From Cheiracanthium punctorium (lineage: Eukaryota; Arthropoda; Arachnida; Araneae; Cheiracanthiidae): a stretch of DNA of 64,000 nucleotides. Both the position numbers and the translations under genes were made by a program. The notes below the pieces were generated by a model, which was not told where the DNA came from, made no database searches, and saw only the letters and a list, made by a program, of their open reading frames with translations. Location of the stretch: assembly GCA_038373885.1 (NCBI GenBank), contig JAWZYV010011897.1, forward strand, positions 1 to 64,000, in the 5' to 3' direction. Of the stretch, positions 9,766-22,162 are shown in pieces (the stretch's first letter is position 1; every line of letters begins with the position of its first letter).

Positions 9766-11049
9766 CAGTAACCCCCCCCCCCCCATAACACGGTACTTTT
9801 ATAATGCGTTTTCATGTTACGCGATTTCACGTCCCCTCGTATAACACGTGTTTTACCCCATATAACGCGGGGATTTCCCACGTTATAGTACTTGTTACGA
9901 ATGGACATTTTGCACGTGACGTCACATGGCGGTTTTGATACGCCACGTGCGGGATCTTATGGTGAGGATTAGTTTCGGTTTCAGCTTGTTTGGACCTAAG
10001 GGATTATTTAACACTTTCTTCTAGAAATACAGCTGTTGCAAAAGGAGCTATATTAGTCATTCACAGATAATAGCTTTTTACAAATTAATTTTATCTTCAT
10101 TGTGAGATTTCATTTAAAATGTTAATAATAATTAAATACTAACAATAATTAAAAAGATCGTACTTTGAAAGGTGTGGGGGGTTTTTAATGAATATTTGTA
10201 CTATTTTAAACTCAGAAAACTCAAAATTAACTCAATGATGTATTATTTATACAGTATTTGAAATAACGAAATAATTTTAGAACGCTAATATTCTTTTTAT
10301 TAACAAAGTTTTGAAGCGAAATGCCATATCATCGTCTTCTAAGCCACCTATTTAAATATTAAAAAGACAATAACTCATTCCGAGCGGCTAATAATGAGAA
10401 ACAGTAATTATAAAATGGATACTCAATGCATTTCAATAGGAGCTGGTGGATGTAAATACCGCCAGCAGACGAATTTTAGCCTCGAACTCAGAAACCATGC
10501 AAAATGTCCATTGTGATTCTTCAGCGGAACGATCTAGTGAATTTAAAATAAATCTTCAATACTGTCTTGCACCATATGTAAAAATTCACAAAAACAAAAA
10601 TTAAAAATAATCATTAGATAGTGAAATTTCAATTAATATAGACGAACAAGAAGATATGCTCTTAAGTAAAGAGAATAACAAAGCTTCAAATTGTGAAATA
10701 TTTGAAGATTTTATTAAAAAAAGATGGCGGCGGAACGTTATTTCAGATAGCTCCGACAGCGAATAAACATGCAACATAACTATTTTTGGAATTGTGTAAT
10801 TTTTTTATAAAAATTAACTGTTTTTTAGTTTCATATGTGTAAGTGTTTTATTTAAAATGTTCTTAGTTTGATTTTAATAAGACTCACATATTTCGCACAT
10901 ATTTCGTTTTTCCTTAATATTCGATTTACTTGAATCATTTGTACATAACGCGTTATACGGGGTCATAGAGTGCGTCATACGAGAATACTCCTACAACGCG
11001 TTTTCCTATAACGCGGAACGAATCTACCGTTTTATAAAGGGGATTACTG
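9766..11049 (+). mobile_element. Pogo/Tigger-like element, 1.28 kb
   Basis: TA-flanked (9764-9765 and 11050-11051). The left end CAGTAACCCCC and the reverse complement of the right end, CAGTAATCCCC, are inverted. Near both ends there are paired ATAACGCG and TATAACGCGG motifs. Inside, 10611-10766 encodes an acidic tail typical of pogo/Tigger transposases. The remainder of the transposase is not readable, so the element is defective. A C-run lies at 9772-9784. Confidence 0.6.
10611..10766 (+). pseudogene. Tail of a pogo/Tigger-type transposase
   Basis: In one frame ending at TAA 10764-10766 the translation gives SLDSEISINIDEQEDMLLS, KENNKASNCEIFEDFIKK and then RWRRNVISDSSDSE before the stop. 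A short acidic, Ser/Asp-rich C-terminus after a basic cluster is usual for Tigger/jerky-type proteins (family knowledge, no search done). An in-frame stop at 10608 precedes it, and no DNA-binding or DDE segment was found upstream. Confidence 0.4.
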
Positions 11050-11088
11050 TATATTGTTATATTTGACACTTTATCAGAGAAGGACGCT

Positions 11089-11565
11089 ATTACTTTCCGA
11101 ACATGTACCATGTAAGGAAAGTATTGTAATCATGAAAAAATTCGACTTCGAGATTTTGATGTATTTACACGTTTTGAGGTCTTCTGAATTCATTTATGCT
11201 GTTTTTATGCTGTTTTGATGTATGTATGTATATGTGTGTGTGTGTGTGTGTGAGTGAACACGATAGCTCCTAAACGGATCATTCGATTGAGCTCAAATTG
11301 GGTATATATGTTATAAAGCACCATCGTAAGATTGGTATTGATTTTGGTGTAGATAGGATTTATAGTTTTTCTACGGGCTACGGCAAAGATTTCTTGTACA
11401 TTGTGGCCTATGGGAGAAAATTCTTGAAAGTGCGCTAGCGTTTAAACGGTACATTCGATTGAGCTTCAATTTGGTATATATATTTGAATTATTCATAGAT
11501 TAAAATTTATTTAAATGCTTGGTAATCATCTTAATCGTAAGTGTTCGGAAAGTCGAGTGGAGCCA
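11089..11565 (+). repeat. Modular repeat, distant cousin of 36745-38665
   Basis: Starts with a small hairpin in which CTTTCC pairs with GGAAAG around an ACATGTACCATGT core, followed by TATTGTAATC. It ends with GTTCGGAAAGTCGAGTGG. Two internal modules share CGATTGAGCT(C/T)AA-TTGGTATAT (11285 and 11458). A (GT)n microsatellite is at 11233-11252. The terminal layout (hairpin, TGTAATC, modules, closing GGAAAGT) resembles the larger repeat at 36745. Confidence 0.4.
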
Positions 11566-11680
11566 CTCCAGATTGATTGAAGATTCCAGGAAATTGAAGA
11601 TAGCCAAAAAAAAAAACTTTCATTGGGATGTAACGAACACAAATTCCTAAAACTCTTTTTCAATTTTTTTTTTTTTAAAT

Positions 11681-14600
11681 CGACCATTATAAAGGACAGT
11701 TGACAAAAAAAGGTATTTTTATGTAATATTTAGCTCTTGAGTGCTGTTAATTTTAGGACATTGTCTACCTGGTGAAAGGGCGAATCATGTTTCAAGTGTT
11801 GCCAGATTAAATGTGTAAAATCCCCAAGATCCATCTTTGATGATTTATCGCCAAAATTAGTATAACAGAAATAAGTCCCCGAAGCGATATCTTTCATCTT
11901 TGTCGAGTGCCCCACCAGTGGCCAAGCGCATAACAGGCTGAACTGGGAGACGGAAGGTACTTGATTCAAAACCAGGTCGCGTCTGCCGACCTAACCGTTC
12001 GGAATTTTCTGTGGTTTCTTCCGGAACTTAGCGTAAATACAGGTTAGGATCCTTTAGAAAGACCACCACGGAAGGCACCCCGCTCCTTGGCCTAGAGCCC
12101 ACGTGTTGCTAATTGGCGGTAATACCACAACACAACCATCTTTGTCGAGAAATTGCGTAATCCTACTGTTATTTAATTGGAATATTGGTGTCTATATTCG
12201 AGTAAATAAAGATGAAGTATAGTTAGAATATGTCTGGCGGGGATTAGGCGATTTTAATATAGATTTCAATTTTGATGAACAAGAAGACAAATGCGCGGAG
12301 AATATGATGCACATTCCAAACAGTATTTAAAAAAATCAAGTATAGTTAGACTATGCCTGAAGAATATTCTAAAACAGTTTTTGCAGGTGATTAAATTCAT
12401 ATATATGAAGTATATTGTGCAATCAGAAGGGTCCCCTTTTCTCTGTGCGCCCCCCGGTAGTCAGTGCTTCAGAGAAGCACAGAGTTTATTTAAAATTATA
12501 AAATATCATTACCCCTCCCAGACTGCAACTCTAGAACCGCCCTTGAACCTAACAAATGCATTGTTATGAAACTCATCTTTAAAAACCCACATTAACTGAA
12601 ACTATCGGCCAAACATATTACAAATTATCGGCCCCTAAAATAGCCCAATACCTCTAAAATAGGAAAGTCTGAAAATGTAAAGTCTGAAAATGTAGCGACC
12701 GCTGCAACATTACAACTAATAGTTTGTGAGATTTGACAGTTAAATACATACACCCGTACACCAAAAGCCGCCAAGCTTGGCGACTTTTGGCGTAGTTGTT
12801 GAGGGAGGCAGGTGACCGTGGTTGGACCATTACCTGACTTATATAGTAGGACGGTATTGTGCTTGAAATGGAATAATGCCCCTAAAATTGCCATTGACCG
12901 TAATGTATTGGAAATTTTTGAGTGTTCCTGTAGCAGAACTATAAATGATAAAGACACTTTTTTTAATGGAGAAATTCATTTTGAAACTCTTCACAGCATA
13001 TATCACTTCTGAGTCGTTTGAAATAGCCCAATACCTCTAAAATACGCTTTAATGAATTTCGGCCCATAGAGCGTAATGTATTTCGAATATTTTGGGCGAT
13101 CCTGTAGATAAACTATCCAGTCGAATGAAACCGAAAGGGGAGGTGCACAACTAGATGTTACAACAATCCTAAATATAAATACAGACTAAGGATTAAATAG
13201 ACCGCTCGCGCAGGGTTGCAAAATGAAGCATGGTCACGTGATGAGTGGACCCGACCGATCCAGTTCATACGGGAATCCATTGATATTTCAATGCGTGAGT
13301 GAGAAAGGCCGGTTAGAAAACCTGAAAATTTATTGAAAACGGTGAAATTCTGCAGCGCACATGGATGCAATGAAAAATTTACCAAAGGTGGCTCTGTTAC
13401 ATTTCATCGGGAAATAAAAATTTTTAAGTTTTTTGCTTTATTAATGAAAAATAGCTGCACAAAAATACTTCTTAGCTCCTAGCTCTGAGTCTGTCGCAAA
13501 TGAAAACGGTGTTATTCAATTTGTTGTGAATGAAATTAATCATTTTCTTAAGTTAATTGTTTATTATCTTTATGAGAGCTATCTATATATTTTAAATATT
13601 TTTTAAATGTTCAAAATTAAAGTTTAATCAGATACTACATGTCTTGATGTAAATTGATATATTTGGTGATGTGTTGGCGAAGTTGTTTATAGTCTGAAAT
13701 TTTCATGTTTTTCAGGCTATTATTTAAAAGAAAATAAAACTTTTATGATTATTAATTAAATGTGGAATGTTTTACAGTATGTAACAAATATATTGTCCTT
13801 CTCCGTACAAATTCACATGAAATGTTCATTTAACAGTTTCTTTTTACATATAATTAAGAACTATACTGTGATTGAGATTTAGAACTGAATAACATCTTAT
13901 TGTTTAATTTTCGTTTATTTATACACATATGTGATGTTTGAAAATGTATTTCGAGTTATTTATTTACTCTCGCTTTTGTTAATACACGTACAGTTTTCCA
14001 AAACGAAAGTATCTGGAGCATGTCCTGAAAAGATTTATCCGATTACTTTTCAGATTTCCAAGAAATAAAGAAAGGAGATAATCTCTTGAAATAGTTAACT
14101 GGGCTTCTTAATTTAAATTTATTGCCAGTTTTGAACTAAAATAAAATACAGCTTGATTTTATTTCCGCAGCAAATTTGAAGAAAATGATTCCCTTCTTTA
14201 ATAAATTTTCACAAAACTACTTGAAATTTTAATGATGACTATGTTTTTTTCTTCCCCGTAAAAAATAATAACATTAGTTACATTGTCTCTAATAAATAAT
14301 AATAATAATAGCATGATAAAGGTATTGCTTAAAGAATGAATTATTTTATTTAAAAAGTTTAAATGTATAATTTATTTTTGTTGCAGTCAGTTGTTAAAAT
14401 ATTACAGTATGCGAGGTGTAAATCATATGCACGAAATCCATTTATTCTGATTTCTTTGGTTTGTGCGTTTTTCAAAGAACTAAAATAAACGTTTTTACTT
14501 GCTAAAATGTATTAGTTTCCAACATTCCTCATACTCGCTTCACCAAATGCGGTGAAAAGAAGCCAAAAATTTCTTCCTCAGTCACGTGATGAGTGGAATT

Positions 14601-14734
14601 TCCACCGAGGTGTTTGCTTCACTCAGGAATAGGGGTTTTACCACAGCGCGAGCAGTCTACCAGATATCTTTAGTCTATGAATATAAAGTTTCGACATTCT
14701 TTGCGTAATAGTTTTTGAGATATGCGAGTTTAAA
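11681..14734. repeat. Unit A of a 3.06-kb tandem duplication
   Basis: Repeated head-to-tail as 14735-17804. The coordinate offset is 3054 bp at the start and 3070 bp at the end, the change being due mainly to a 15-bp insertion in unit B at about 15679 and one extra A at about 15380. Otherwise only scattered single-base differences are seen. It contains a SINE (about 11916-12139), inverted GGCGA-type hairpin DNA (12765-12800), modules of the 36745 repeat family in inverse orientation (12640-13180), and long AT-rich DNA. Open frames at 11730-11969, 12291-12569, 12625-12957, 12812-13012 and 13158-13385 lie in repeats and are not supported as genes. Confidence 0.85.
11916..12139 (+). repeat. tRNA-derived SINE (in unit A)
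   Basis: GTGGCCAAGCGCA (A-box-like) and GATTCAAAACC (B-box-like) form a tRNA-like head. The body has GGAATTTTCTGTGGTTTCTTCC, AGCGTAAATA, CTTTAGAAAGACCACC and GGAAGGCACCCC, and the tail is rich in ACAAC. The body matches repeats at 30886-31020, 32190-32310, 47745-47860 and 56270-56415. Confidence 0.55.
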
Positions 14735-17700
14735 CGACCATTATAAAGGATAGTTGACAAAAAAAGGTATTTTTATGTAATATTTAGCTCTTGAGTGCTG
14801 TTAATTTTAGGACATTGTCTACCTGGTGAAAGGGCGAATCATGTTTCAAGTGTTGCCAGATTAAATGTGTAAAATCCCCAAGATCCATCTTTGATGATTT
14901 ATCGCCAAAATTAGTATAACAGAAATAAGTCCCCGAAGCGATATCTTTCATCTTTGTCGAGTGCCCCACCAGTGGCCAAGCGCATAACAGGCTGAACTGG
15001 GAGACGGAAGGTACTTGATTCAAAACCAGGTCGCGTCTGCCGACCTAACCGTTCGGAATTTTCTGTGGTTTCTTCCGGAACTTAGCGTAAATACAGGTTA
15101 GGATCCTTTAGAAAGACCACCACGGAAGGCACCCCGCTCCTTGGCCTAGAGCCCACGTGTTGCTAATTGGCGGTAATACCACAACACAACCATCTTTGTC
15201 GAGAAATTGCGTAATCCTACTGTTATTTAATTGGAATATTGGTGTCTATATTCGAGTAAATAAAGATGAAGTATAGTTAGAATATGTCTGGCGGGGATTA
15301 GGCGATTTTAATATAGATTTCAATTTTGATGAACAAGAAGACAAATGCGCGGGGAATATGATGCACATTCCAAACAGTATTTAAAAAAAATCAAGTATAG
15401 TTAGACTATGCCTGAAGAATATTCTAAAACAGTTTTTGCAGGTGATTAAATTCATATATATGAAGTATATTGTGCAATCAGAAGGGTCCCCTTTTCTCTG
15501 TGCACCCCCCGGTAGTCAGTGCTTCAGAGAAGCACAGAATTTATTTAAAATTATAAAATATCATTACCCCTCCCAGACTGCAACTCTAGAACCGCCCTTG
15601 AGCCTAACAAATTCATTGTTATGAAACTCATCTTTAAAAACCCACATTAACTGAAACTATCGGCCAAACATATTACAAATTATTATATTACAAATTATCG
15701 GCCCCTAAAATAGCCCAATACCTCTAAAATACGAAAGTCTGAAAATGTAAAGTCTGAAAATGTAGCGACCGCTGCAACATTACAACTAATAGTTTGTAAG
15801 ATTTGAGAGTTAAATACATACACCCGTACACCAAAAGCCGCCAAGCTTGGCGACTTTTGGCGTAGTTGTTGAGGGAGGCACGTGACCGTGGTTGGACCAT
15901 TACCTGACTTATATAGTAGGACGGTATTGTGCTTGAAATGGAATAATGCCCCTAAAATTGCCATTGACCGTAATGTATTAGAAATTTTTGAGTGTTCCTG
16001 TAGCAGAACTATAAATGATAAAGACACTTTTTTTAATGGAGAAATTCATTTTGAAACTCTTCACAGCATATATCACTTCTGAGTCGTTTGAAATAGCCCA
16101 ATACCTCTAAAATACGCTTTAATGAATTTCGGCCCATAGAGCGTAATGTATTTCGAATATTTTGGGCGATCCTGTAGATAAACTATCCCGTCAAATGAAA
16201 CCGAAAGGGGAGGTGCACAACTAGATGTTACAACAATCCTAAATATAAATACAGACTAAGGATTAAATAGACCGCTCGCGCAGGGTTGCAAAATGAAGCA
16301 TGGTCACGTGATGAGTGGACCCGACCGATCCAGTTCATACGGGAATCCATTGATATTTCAATGCGTGAGTGAGAAAGGCCGGTTAGAAAACCTGAAAATT
16401 TATTGAAAACGGTGAAATTCTGCAGCGCACATGGATGCAATGAAAAATTTACCAAAGGTGGCTCTGTTACATTTCATCGGGAAATAAAAATTTTTAAGTT
16501 TTTTGCTTTATTAATGAAAAATAGCTGCACAAAAATACTTCTTAGCTCCTAGCTCTGAGTCTGTCGCAAATGAAAACGGTGTTATTCAATTTGTTGTGAA
16601 TGAAATTAATCATTTTCTTAAGTTAATTGTTTATTATCTTTATGAGAGCTATCTATATATTTTAAATATTTTTTAAATGTTCAAAATTAAAGTTTAATCA
16701 GATACTACATGTCTTGATGTAAATTGATATATTTGGTGATGTGTTGGCGAAGTTGTTTATAGTCTGAAATTTTCATGTTTTTCAGGCTATTATTTAAAAG
16801 AAAATAAAACTTTTATGATTATTAATTAAATGTGGAATGTTTTACAGTATGTAACAAATATATTGTCCTTCTCCGTACAAATTCACATGAAATGTTCATT
16901 TAACAGTTTCTTTTTACATATAATTAAGAACTATACTGTGATTGAGATTTAGAACTGAATAACATCTTATTGTTTAATTTTCGTTTATTTATACACATAT
17001 GTGATGTTTGAAAATGTATTTCGAGTTATTTATTTACTCTCGCTTTTGTTAATACACGTACAGTTTTCCAAAACGAAAGTATCTGGAGCATGTCCTGAAA
17101 AGATTTATCCGATTACTTTTCAGATTTCCAAGAAATAAAGAAAGGAGATAATCTCTTGAAATAGTTAACTGGGCTTCTTAATTTAAATTTATTGCCAGTT
17201 TTGAACTAAAATAAAATACAGCTTGATTTTATTTCCGCAGCAAATTTGAAGAAAATGATTCCCTTCTTTAATAAATTTTCACAAAACTACTTGAAATTTT
17301 AATGATGACTATGTTTTTTTCTTCCCCGTAAAAAATAATAACATTAGTTACATTGTCTCTAATAAATAATAATAATAATAGCATGATAAAGGTATTGCTT
17401 AAAGAATGAATTATTTTATTTAAAAAGTTTAAATGTATAATTTATTTTTGTTGCAGTCAGTTGTTAAAATATTACAGTATGCGAGGTGTAAATCATATGC
17501 ACGAAATCCATTTATTCTGATTTCTTTGGTTTGTGCGTTTTTCAAAGAACTAAAATAAACGTTTTTACTTGCTAAAATGTATTAGTTTCCAACATTCCTC
17601 ATACTCGCTTCACCAAATGCGGCGAAAAGAAGCCAAAAATTTCTTCCTCAGTCACGTGATGAGTGGAATTTCCACCGAGGTGTTTGCTTCACTCAGGAAT

Positions 17701-17804
17701 AGGGGTTTTACCACAGCGCGAGCAGTCTACCAGATATCTTTAGTCTATGAATATAAAGTTTCGACATTCTTTGCGTAATAGTTTTTGAGATATGCGAGTT
17801 TAAC
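14735..17804. repeat. Unit B of a 3.06-kb tandem duplication
   Basis: Second copy of 11681-14734. The junction between units reads GCGAGTTTAAACGACCATT. The left edge of unit A reads TTTAAATCGACCATT and the right edge of unit B reads GCGAGTTTAACGAATTT, so a short TTTAA/CGA microhomology spans the breakpoint. It contains a second SINE at about 14970-15193. Apparent open frames repeat those of unit A. Confidence 0.85.
14970..15193 (+). repeat. tRNA-derived SINE (in unit B)
   Basis: Copy of 11916-12139 created by the tandem duplication, not an independent insertion. Confidence 0.55.
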
Positions 17805-18113
17805 GAATTTCGCCCCATAGAGCGTAATGTATTTCGAATCTTTTGGGCGGTCCTGTACATAAACTATCCATTCGATTGATTTCCATCAGACGGCATGAAA
17901 AAACTGTCCAAAATAGATTTGCGGCTGGTCAAAATGAGTTGCGGACGCGTTTATATGATGGTGCATGCTAGTTTACGATGAGATGCATCGAAAAAATTCT
18001 GAAAAGTAAATTTAGAGGTAGTCAAACTCGGTATTTTCGTCGTAATTTGGCCCCCGAAATTTTTCGGGATCACATTACTTCCTTATACTCCATACAAGGA
18101 AGTGGAAAAGAAT
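17805..18113 (-). repeat. Terminal part of the 36745-type modular repeat (minus orientation)
   Basis: In reverse complement this corresponds to 36745-37150: a CTTCCTTGTA hairpin start, GGAAGTAATGTGATCCCG, CTACCTCTAAATTT, GATGCATCTCATCGT and AACTCATTTTGACCAGC appear in the same order. It abuts unit B, so the tandem duplication probably arose within a longer copy of this repeat. Confidence 0.6.
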
Positions 18114-18815
18114 CATTTTTCACCTTACCTGGTTCAAAACAATAAGACGACCTTTAACAGTCACCCTGATGGTGTAGATTTTTTGTGAACCATGCTATCA
18201 CGCTTCGGTCAGGGTTCAAATTGCGGCTTGGTCATGGATGTTAACTTTTCCGTCCCAATAAAACGGCCACAACACCTTCGGACTGTTGTAGTGGACAGTG
18301 CCGGGCCATCGTGATTGTACCGGGCCTGCTTGTGCACTCCAATGAGTCATACAAAGAGGCCTTAGGATGCTCACTTATTGGTTCGAGGACTTAGATACGT
18401 CATCTAACCGCCCGAATCTAACCAATGAGAAAACGTCCGCAGGCCTCTTTCGGAGCACACAAGCAGGCCTGGTAGAATCACAATGTCCCCGACAATGCCT
18501 AATCGGCAAGTAACCGTCCGTTGTAAAAAACGAAAACAAACTTACCTTTAGAGTATTCCCTAAACCTCGAAGTGCTAGTCCACCATCCGACATATTACCC
18601 ATATTGCAGTAAGTTATCGTTTGTTTCTTAATGTCATTGCATATAATTTAAAGTGCCTATACATATAAAGCCTGTAATATTTTCTATATTTTAATTTTTT
18701 ACACATCCGGTTTTAAAAATTTAGTTAAAATGTAAATCAATCTTTTTCTTTTTTCCTATGTCTGCCTTCAAAGTTTTATGCTTTAGCATGGGAATTATAC
18801 AAAGAAAACGAACTA

Positions 18816-19129
18816 CAGTAACACCTCCACTTATGCTACCCCAGCATACGCGAACCCGGAGTTACGCGGTTTTCAAGTCTCGTCGATTTGTCTTTTATTT
18901 ACTTCCAAAATAATTTTGGTTTACGATTTTATATTATAATTTGTTAAACATGCACTATGAAAGCTTTTATTAAACATTTTTTTTTCTAAATTTTTGTTTT
19001 CTTTAGACTTCAAATAAAAATAACTTATATATACATATTTATGTGCGATATTATATCACGTCTTACGCGAATTCGACTTACGCGGTTATCGCTCGGTCCC
19101 ACCTATCGCGTAAGTTCGGGGTATTACCG
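18816..19129. mobile_element. Pogo-like MITE, 314 bp
   Basis: TA-flanked (18814-18815 and 19130-19131). The left end CAGTAACACCTCCACTTATG and the reverse complement of the right end, CGGTAATACCCCGAACTTACG, are related. Paired ACGCGGTT and TTACGCGG motifs lie inside. No coding sequence. Confidence 0.5.
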
Positions 19130-19239
19130 TATTTTAGAAAATAAAAAGAAGAGGAAATCTCACCGCAAAGGAGTAGACACATCCAATAATAAATATTTTA
19201 AATTAAATAATAGTAATAATAAACAACTTCTTATGTGTC

Positions 19240-19625
19240 TATATTCTGCAAATCGTCCAATTTTAACCGGAAGCGATTATCGGACTCGTATAGCACTCCA
19301 TTTATTCGGACCGGACGTGATGGGAGTGCTTATAATCTGATAAATCGAAGCAGAACGTCAAAAGACACTTGCTTCTGAAGCAAGAGCAACTGCAGTTGGA
19401 AGTGCTCCCGAAAGATAATCGTCAGTACAAACTGCCAGCCGTAAGACTGTTGAGTATCGGGAAAAAAGAAAAAGAGGTAAATCCTTTTACGTGATTTGTG
19501 TTCGTTCGCGTATTTCAGACAGCGTCAGTCCCAGAGGTTGTTTCAAATCATTGCTGTTAGAAATAAGTATAGTTTGTAACACCGTTAGATTCGGAATGGA
19601 AATAGAAAATGAACGCTATTTTCTT
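19240..19625 (+). repeat. Dispersed repeat, copy 1 (partner at 49010-49370)
   Basis: Shares with 49010-49370 the blocks CCATTTATTCG, ACCGGACGTGATGGGAGTGC, AAGAGCAAC, TGTTGAGTATCGG, TTTACGTGATTTGT and CAGACAGC. One frame around 19343-19480 is open except for one stop and reads ERQKTLASEARATAVGSAPE and then TASRKTVEYREKRKR. This looks like an old coding remnant, but I do not recognise the protein. Confidence 0.5.
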
Positions 19626-21260
19626 TCAGTAATAAATGTTACATTTTGTTCTTAGTTCACGGTTTAACAGTGAAAAGAATTTTTTTTTTCTTCCTAAAAA
19701 GTATGCACATAAAAGTGAAAGATTAACCCTTTGAGACGGCTATTCTATCTGTTCCAGGCTATTCTATCTGTTCCGTAGCTATTATTAACTTTACATGTAC
19801 GGAAGTCGCCAAATAATGAAAAATCGCTATGGGTGGCAAATTTGCAAGGTGTCCAATAGGTTTTACATTATTAAAATTACAGCTGAAACATATGTTCTGA
19901 TTTTATTACGCTTTAGCTCCTAATTAATATAACTTTTGAATGGCAACATTAAATATCATTGTGTTTCTGAGGAGTGCAAATAATTTTCCCAGCGATTATA
20001 AGCGGAGTCCGCACTCCAGGTGGAGTATAGCTCAGGACCCGTACAACACGGATTCCCATAACAAAATATCTTCCGTGGTATGAGGTGGAGGAGGGGGTCT
20101 ACTGTAGTGTGAAGTTTAAATTTTTATGTTCCAATGAAGATGCAAGAACCAAGCAACTTGTAGCTCAGTAACATTCTATCTGATCCAATCTTCGGGTTTT
20201 GTCTGCTGAAATTATGTATTTTTTACCAATAAGCCTGATTAGGGGCCGAATGCCTCATACGAAAAGCGAGCGTAGCGAGTCTGGGGGCCTTGGCCCCTAG
20301 TTCTTAAAGAAATAGTTCTTGTTTTCATTGCAACAACATTTGACAGTCATAGTGCGCTTAGTATTTGATTTTCAATATTCAAGGCGTCGCCAAAAATTGA
20401 GGGCATTTGAAAAATTCGTCAAAATTGAGGTCACCATAACCTAGATATACCTAAATACGATAGAATTATTTTATACATAATTCAGTGTTGTTGTTATTGT
20501 TGTTGTAGCATTTGGAACATTTTGGATGGGATGCAGACTCTCTAATGACGGTCAATAAAAAAGTTTTATTCACCAATTACAGTTTTTAAACTAATAATAA
20601 AACTGGAATAGGTCAATAAACTGGTTTATTGACCGATTGTAGCAAATTAAAATTTTGAGTTCCTTTGAGGTCTAAGCCCGAGTGTCTTCCTGGCTTCCAT
20701 TTTCGGTGGAACGGACAAAGCTCGAGAGTCTCTCGGGTTCAAATTTCTTTTCCAGTCTTTTCAAATATTATCTACGATCCTTTTAGTTATTGAAAAACAT
20801 TTTGATAGCGGAAATAAACAGAATTAACGCTCATATTCAGCGTCTACCTCGACCGCCGCTTTGCAACAAATTCTCGGTTGAAATGATATATCATTTGAAT
20901 ACCAAATGAGTACCGTTTGTGTATTCGACAGAGAGTTTTTTTTTAAACCGGCGATCGAGGCAGACGGTGAATATGGGTGTAAGTGTGTGAAACTATCTAG
21001 AATTAACCGCTACGTTCTGAACATACAGTAGGCGGAACAAATTTTACTAACTAATGATTATTTACAAATAAAAACCTATCCTCAAATATTTGCATAACAT
21101 TTAGGTGAGTTTTTATTGGTTTTAAGTCTGAAGTTTTATGTTAAAAATGTCTTCCTACGCGGAACTTTTACTTTAAAATATGCTCGTTTTCAATAATTTC
21201 GAATTAAAGATTGATTCTAAGTATATTTAAATAGTTTTTTATTATTAATGTGAAGAGTTT
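19626..21260. other. Non-coding stretch, fragments only
   Basis: No gene seen. At 20085-20107 the sequence reads as one end of a pogo-like repeat (in reverse complement CTACAGTAGACCCC), but no partner end was found. A (GTTGTT)n-like patch is near 20480. The rest is unremarkable AT-rich DNA. Confidence 0.4.
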
Positions 21261-21270
21261 TAAGTTTACA

Positions 21271-21325
21271 ATAAAAATTATGGATATACACATCTTTTAA
21301 ACATGTGTGTATATCCATAATTTTC
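21271..21325. repeat. Short hairpin, ~21-bp arms
   Basis: AAAATTATGGATATACACAT pairs with ATGTGTGTATATCCATAATT across a short TTTTAAAC spacer. It could be a small inverted-repeat remnant. Confidence 0.55.
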
Positions 21326-21541
21326 AACAAAATCATGAAAAGCATGAAAATCCATCAGTCTATATAAGGATGAATGAAGTCGAAATGTATCAGATCTCAA
21401 AGTGTTCTAGACAGCGCAAACTTGTTCAGAACATGTTCACATGCATATACTCGTAAGTTATGAGATCACTGACATGTCCATAACTGGTCTATAGCTTGTC
21501 CACAATAAGTCCATAACTATCCTGACGCACGGTACAATAGA

Positions 21542-21641
21542 CCCAGCAAACACACACAGGTTCTCTGAACGTCTAATAACGTTCAGAAAACGTCTTCTGA
21601 ACGTTAATAGACGTTCAGAGAACCTGTGTGTGTTTGCTGGG
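21542..21641. mobile_element. 100-bp foldback MITE with CCCAGCAAACACAC ends
   Basis: The whole 100 bp is close to a perfect palindrome: CCCAGCAAACACACACAGGT at the left is mirrored by ACCTGTGTGTGTTTGCTGGG at the right. Inner arms are built from GTTCAGA/TCTGAAC units. The ends match those of the 3-kb element at 33390-36382, so the hairpin may be a minimal derivative moved by the same machinery. Confidence 0.65.
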
Positions 21642-21960
21642 GAGCTTGCACGATGATATCTCATGAACAAGTTCTGAATATCCATATAGGGTCAAGTTCA
21701 AGATAGGTTTTCCTGATTATGCAAATTTAAAGCATAGATATAGGTCTCTAGATGGATCGAAAGGGGAGAAAACTTGTTGTCTTTAAACGGTAGCCATACT
21801 AATAGCCTGCGCATGCGAAGAATGTCAGTAATTTAAATTATAATGATATTTTCAATTATTTTAGAGCAATCTAGATTTTAAAAAGCACGCGTATCTAATT
21901 ATTTTCCCTCGCACATATTTATTTTTCTAAAGTAATACAATTAATGCTCCATTTACATTA

Positions 21961-22003
21961 CCCCATTCACTACCATGGACGGCGACCATGGTAGTGAATG
22001 GGG
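21961..22003. repeat. Perfect 18-bp inverted repeat with 7-nt loop
   Basis: CCCCATTCACTACCATGG and its exact reverse complement are separated by ACGGCGA. Function unknown. Confidence 0.7.
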
Positions 22004-22162
22004 TGAATTTTCGGTATGAAAAAATACACAAAAGCCCGAGGTCCGTCGACCCCTCCTTAAATGTGCCCCTAAGGAGCAGCTTAGGGGGCTTTACTTCATC
22101 TAGGTATTCCTAAATCTATGATTTAATGACATAATTGGAATACTCATGGCCCGTTCGATAAT

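Noticed and set aside
11730..11969. 79-codon frame repeated identically at 14784-15023
   Set aside because: Identical because of the tandem duplication. It overlaps a SINE and has no motif.
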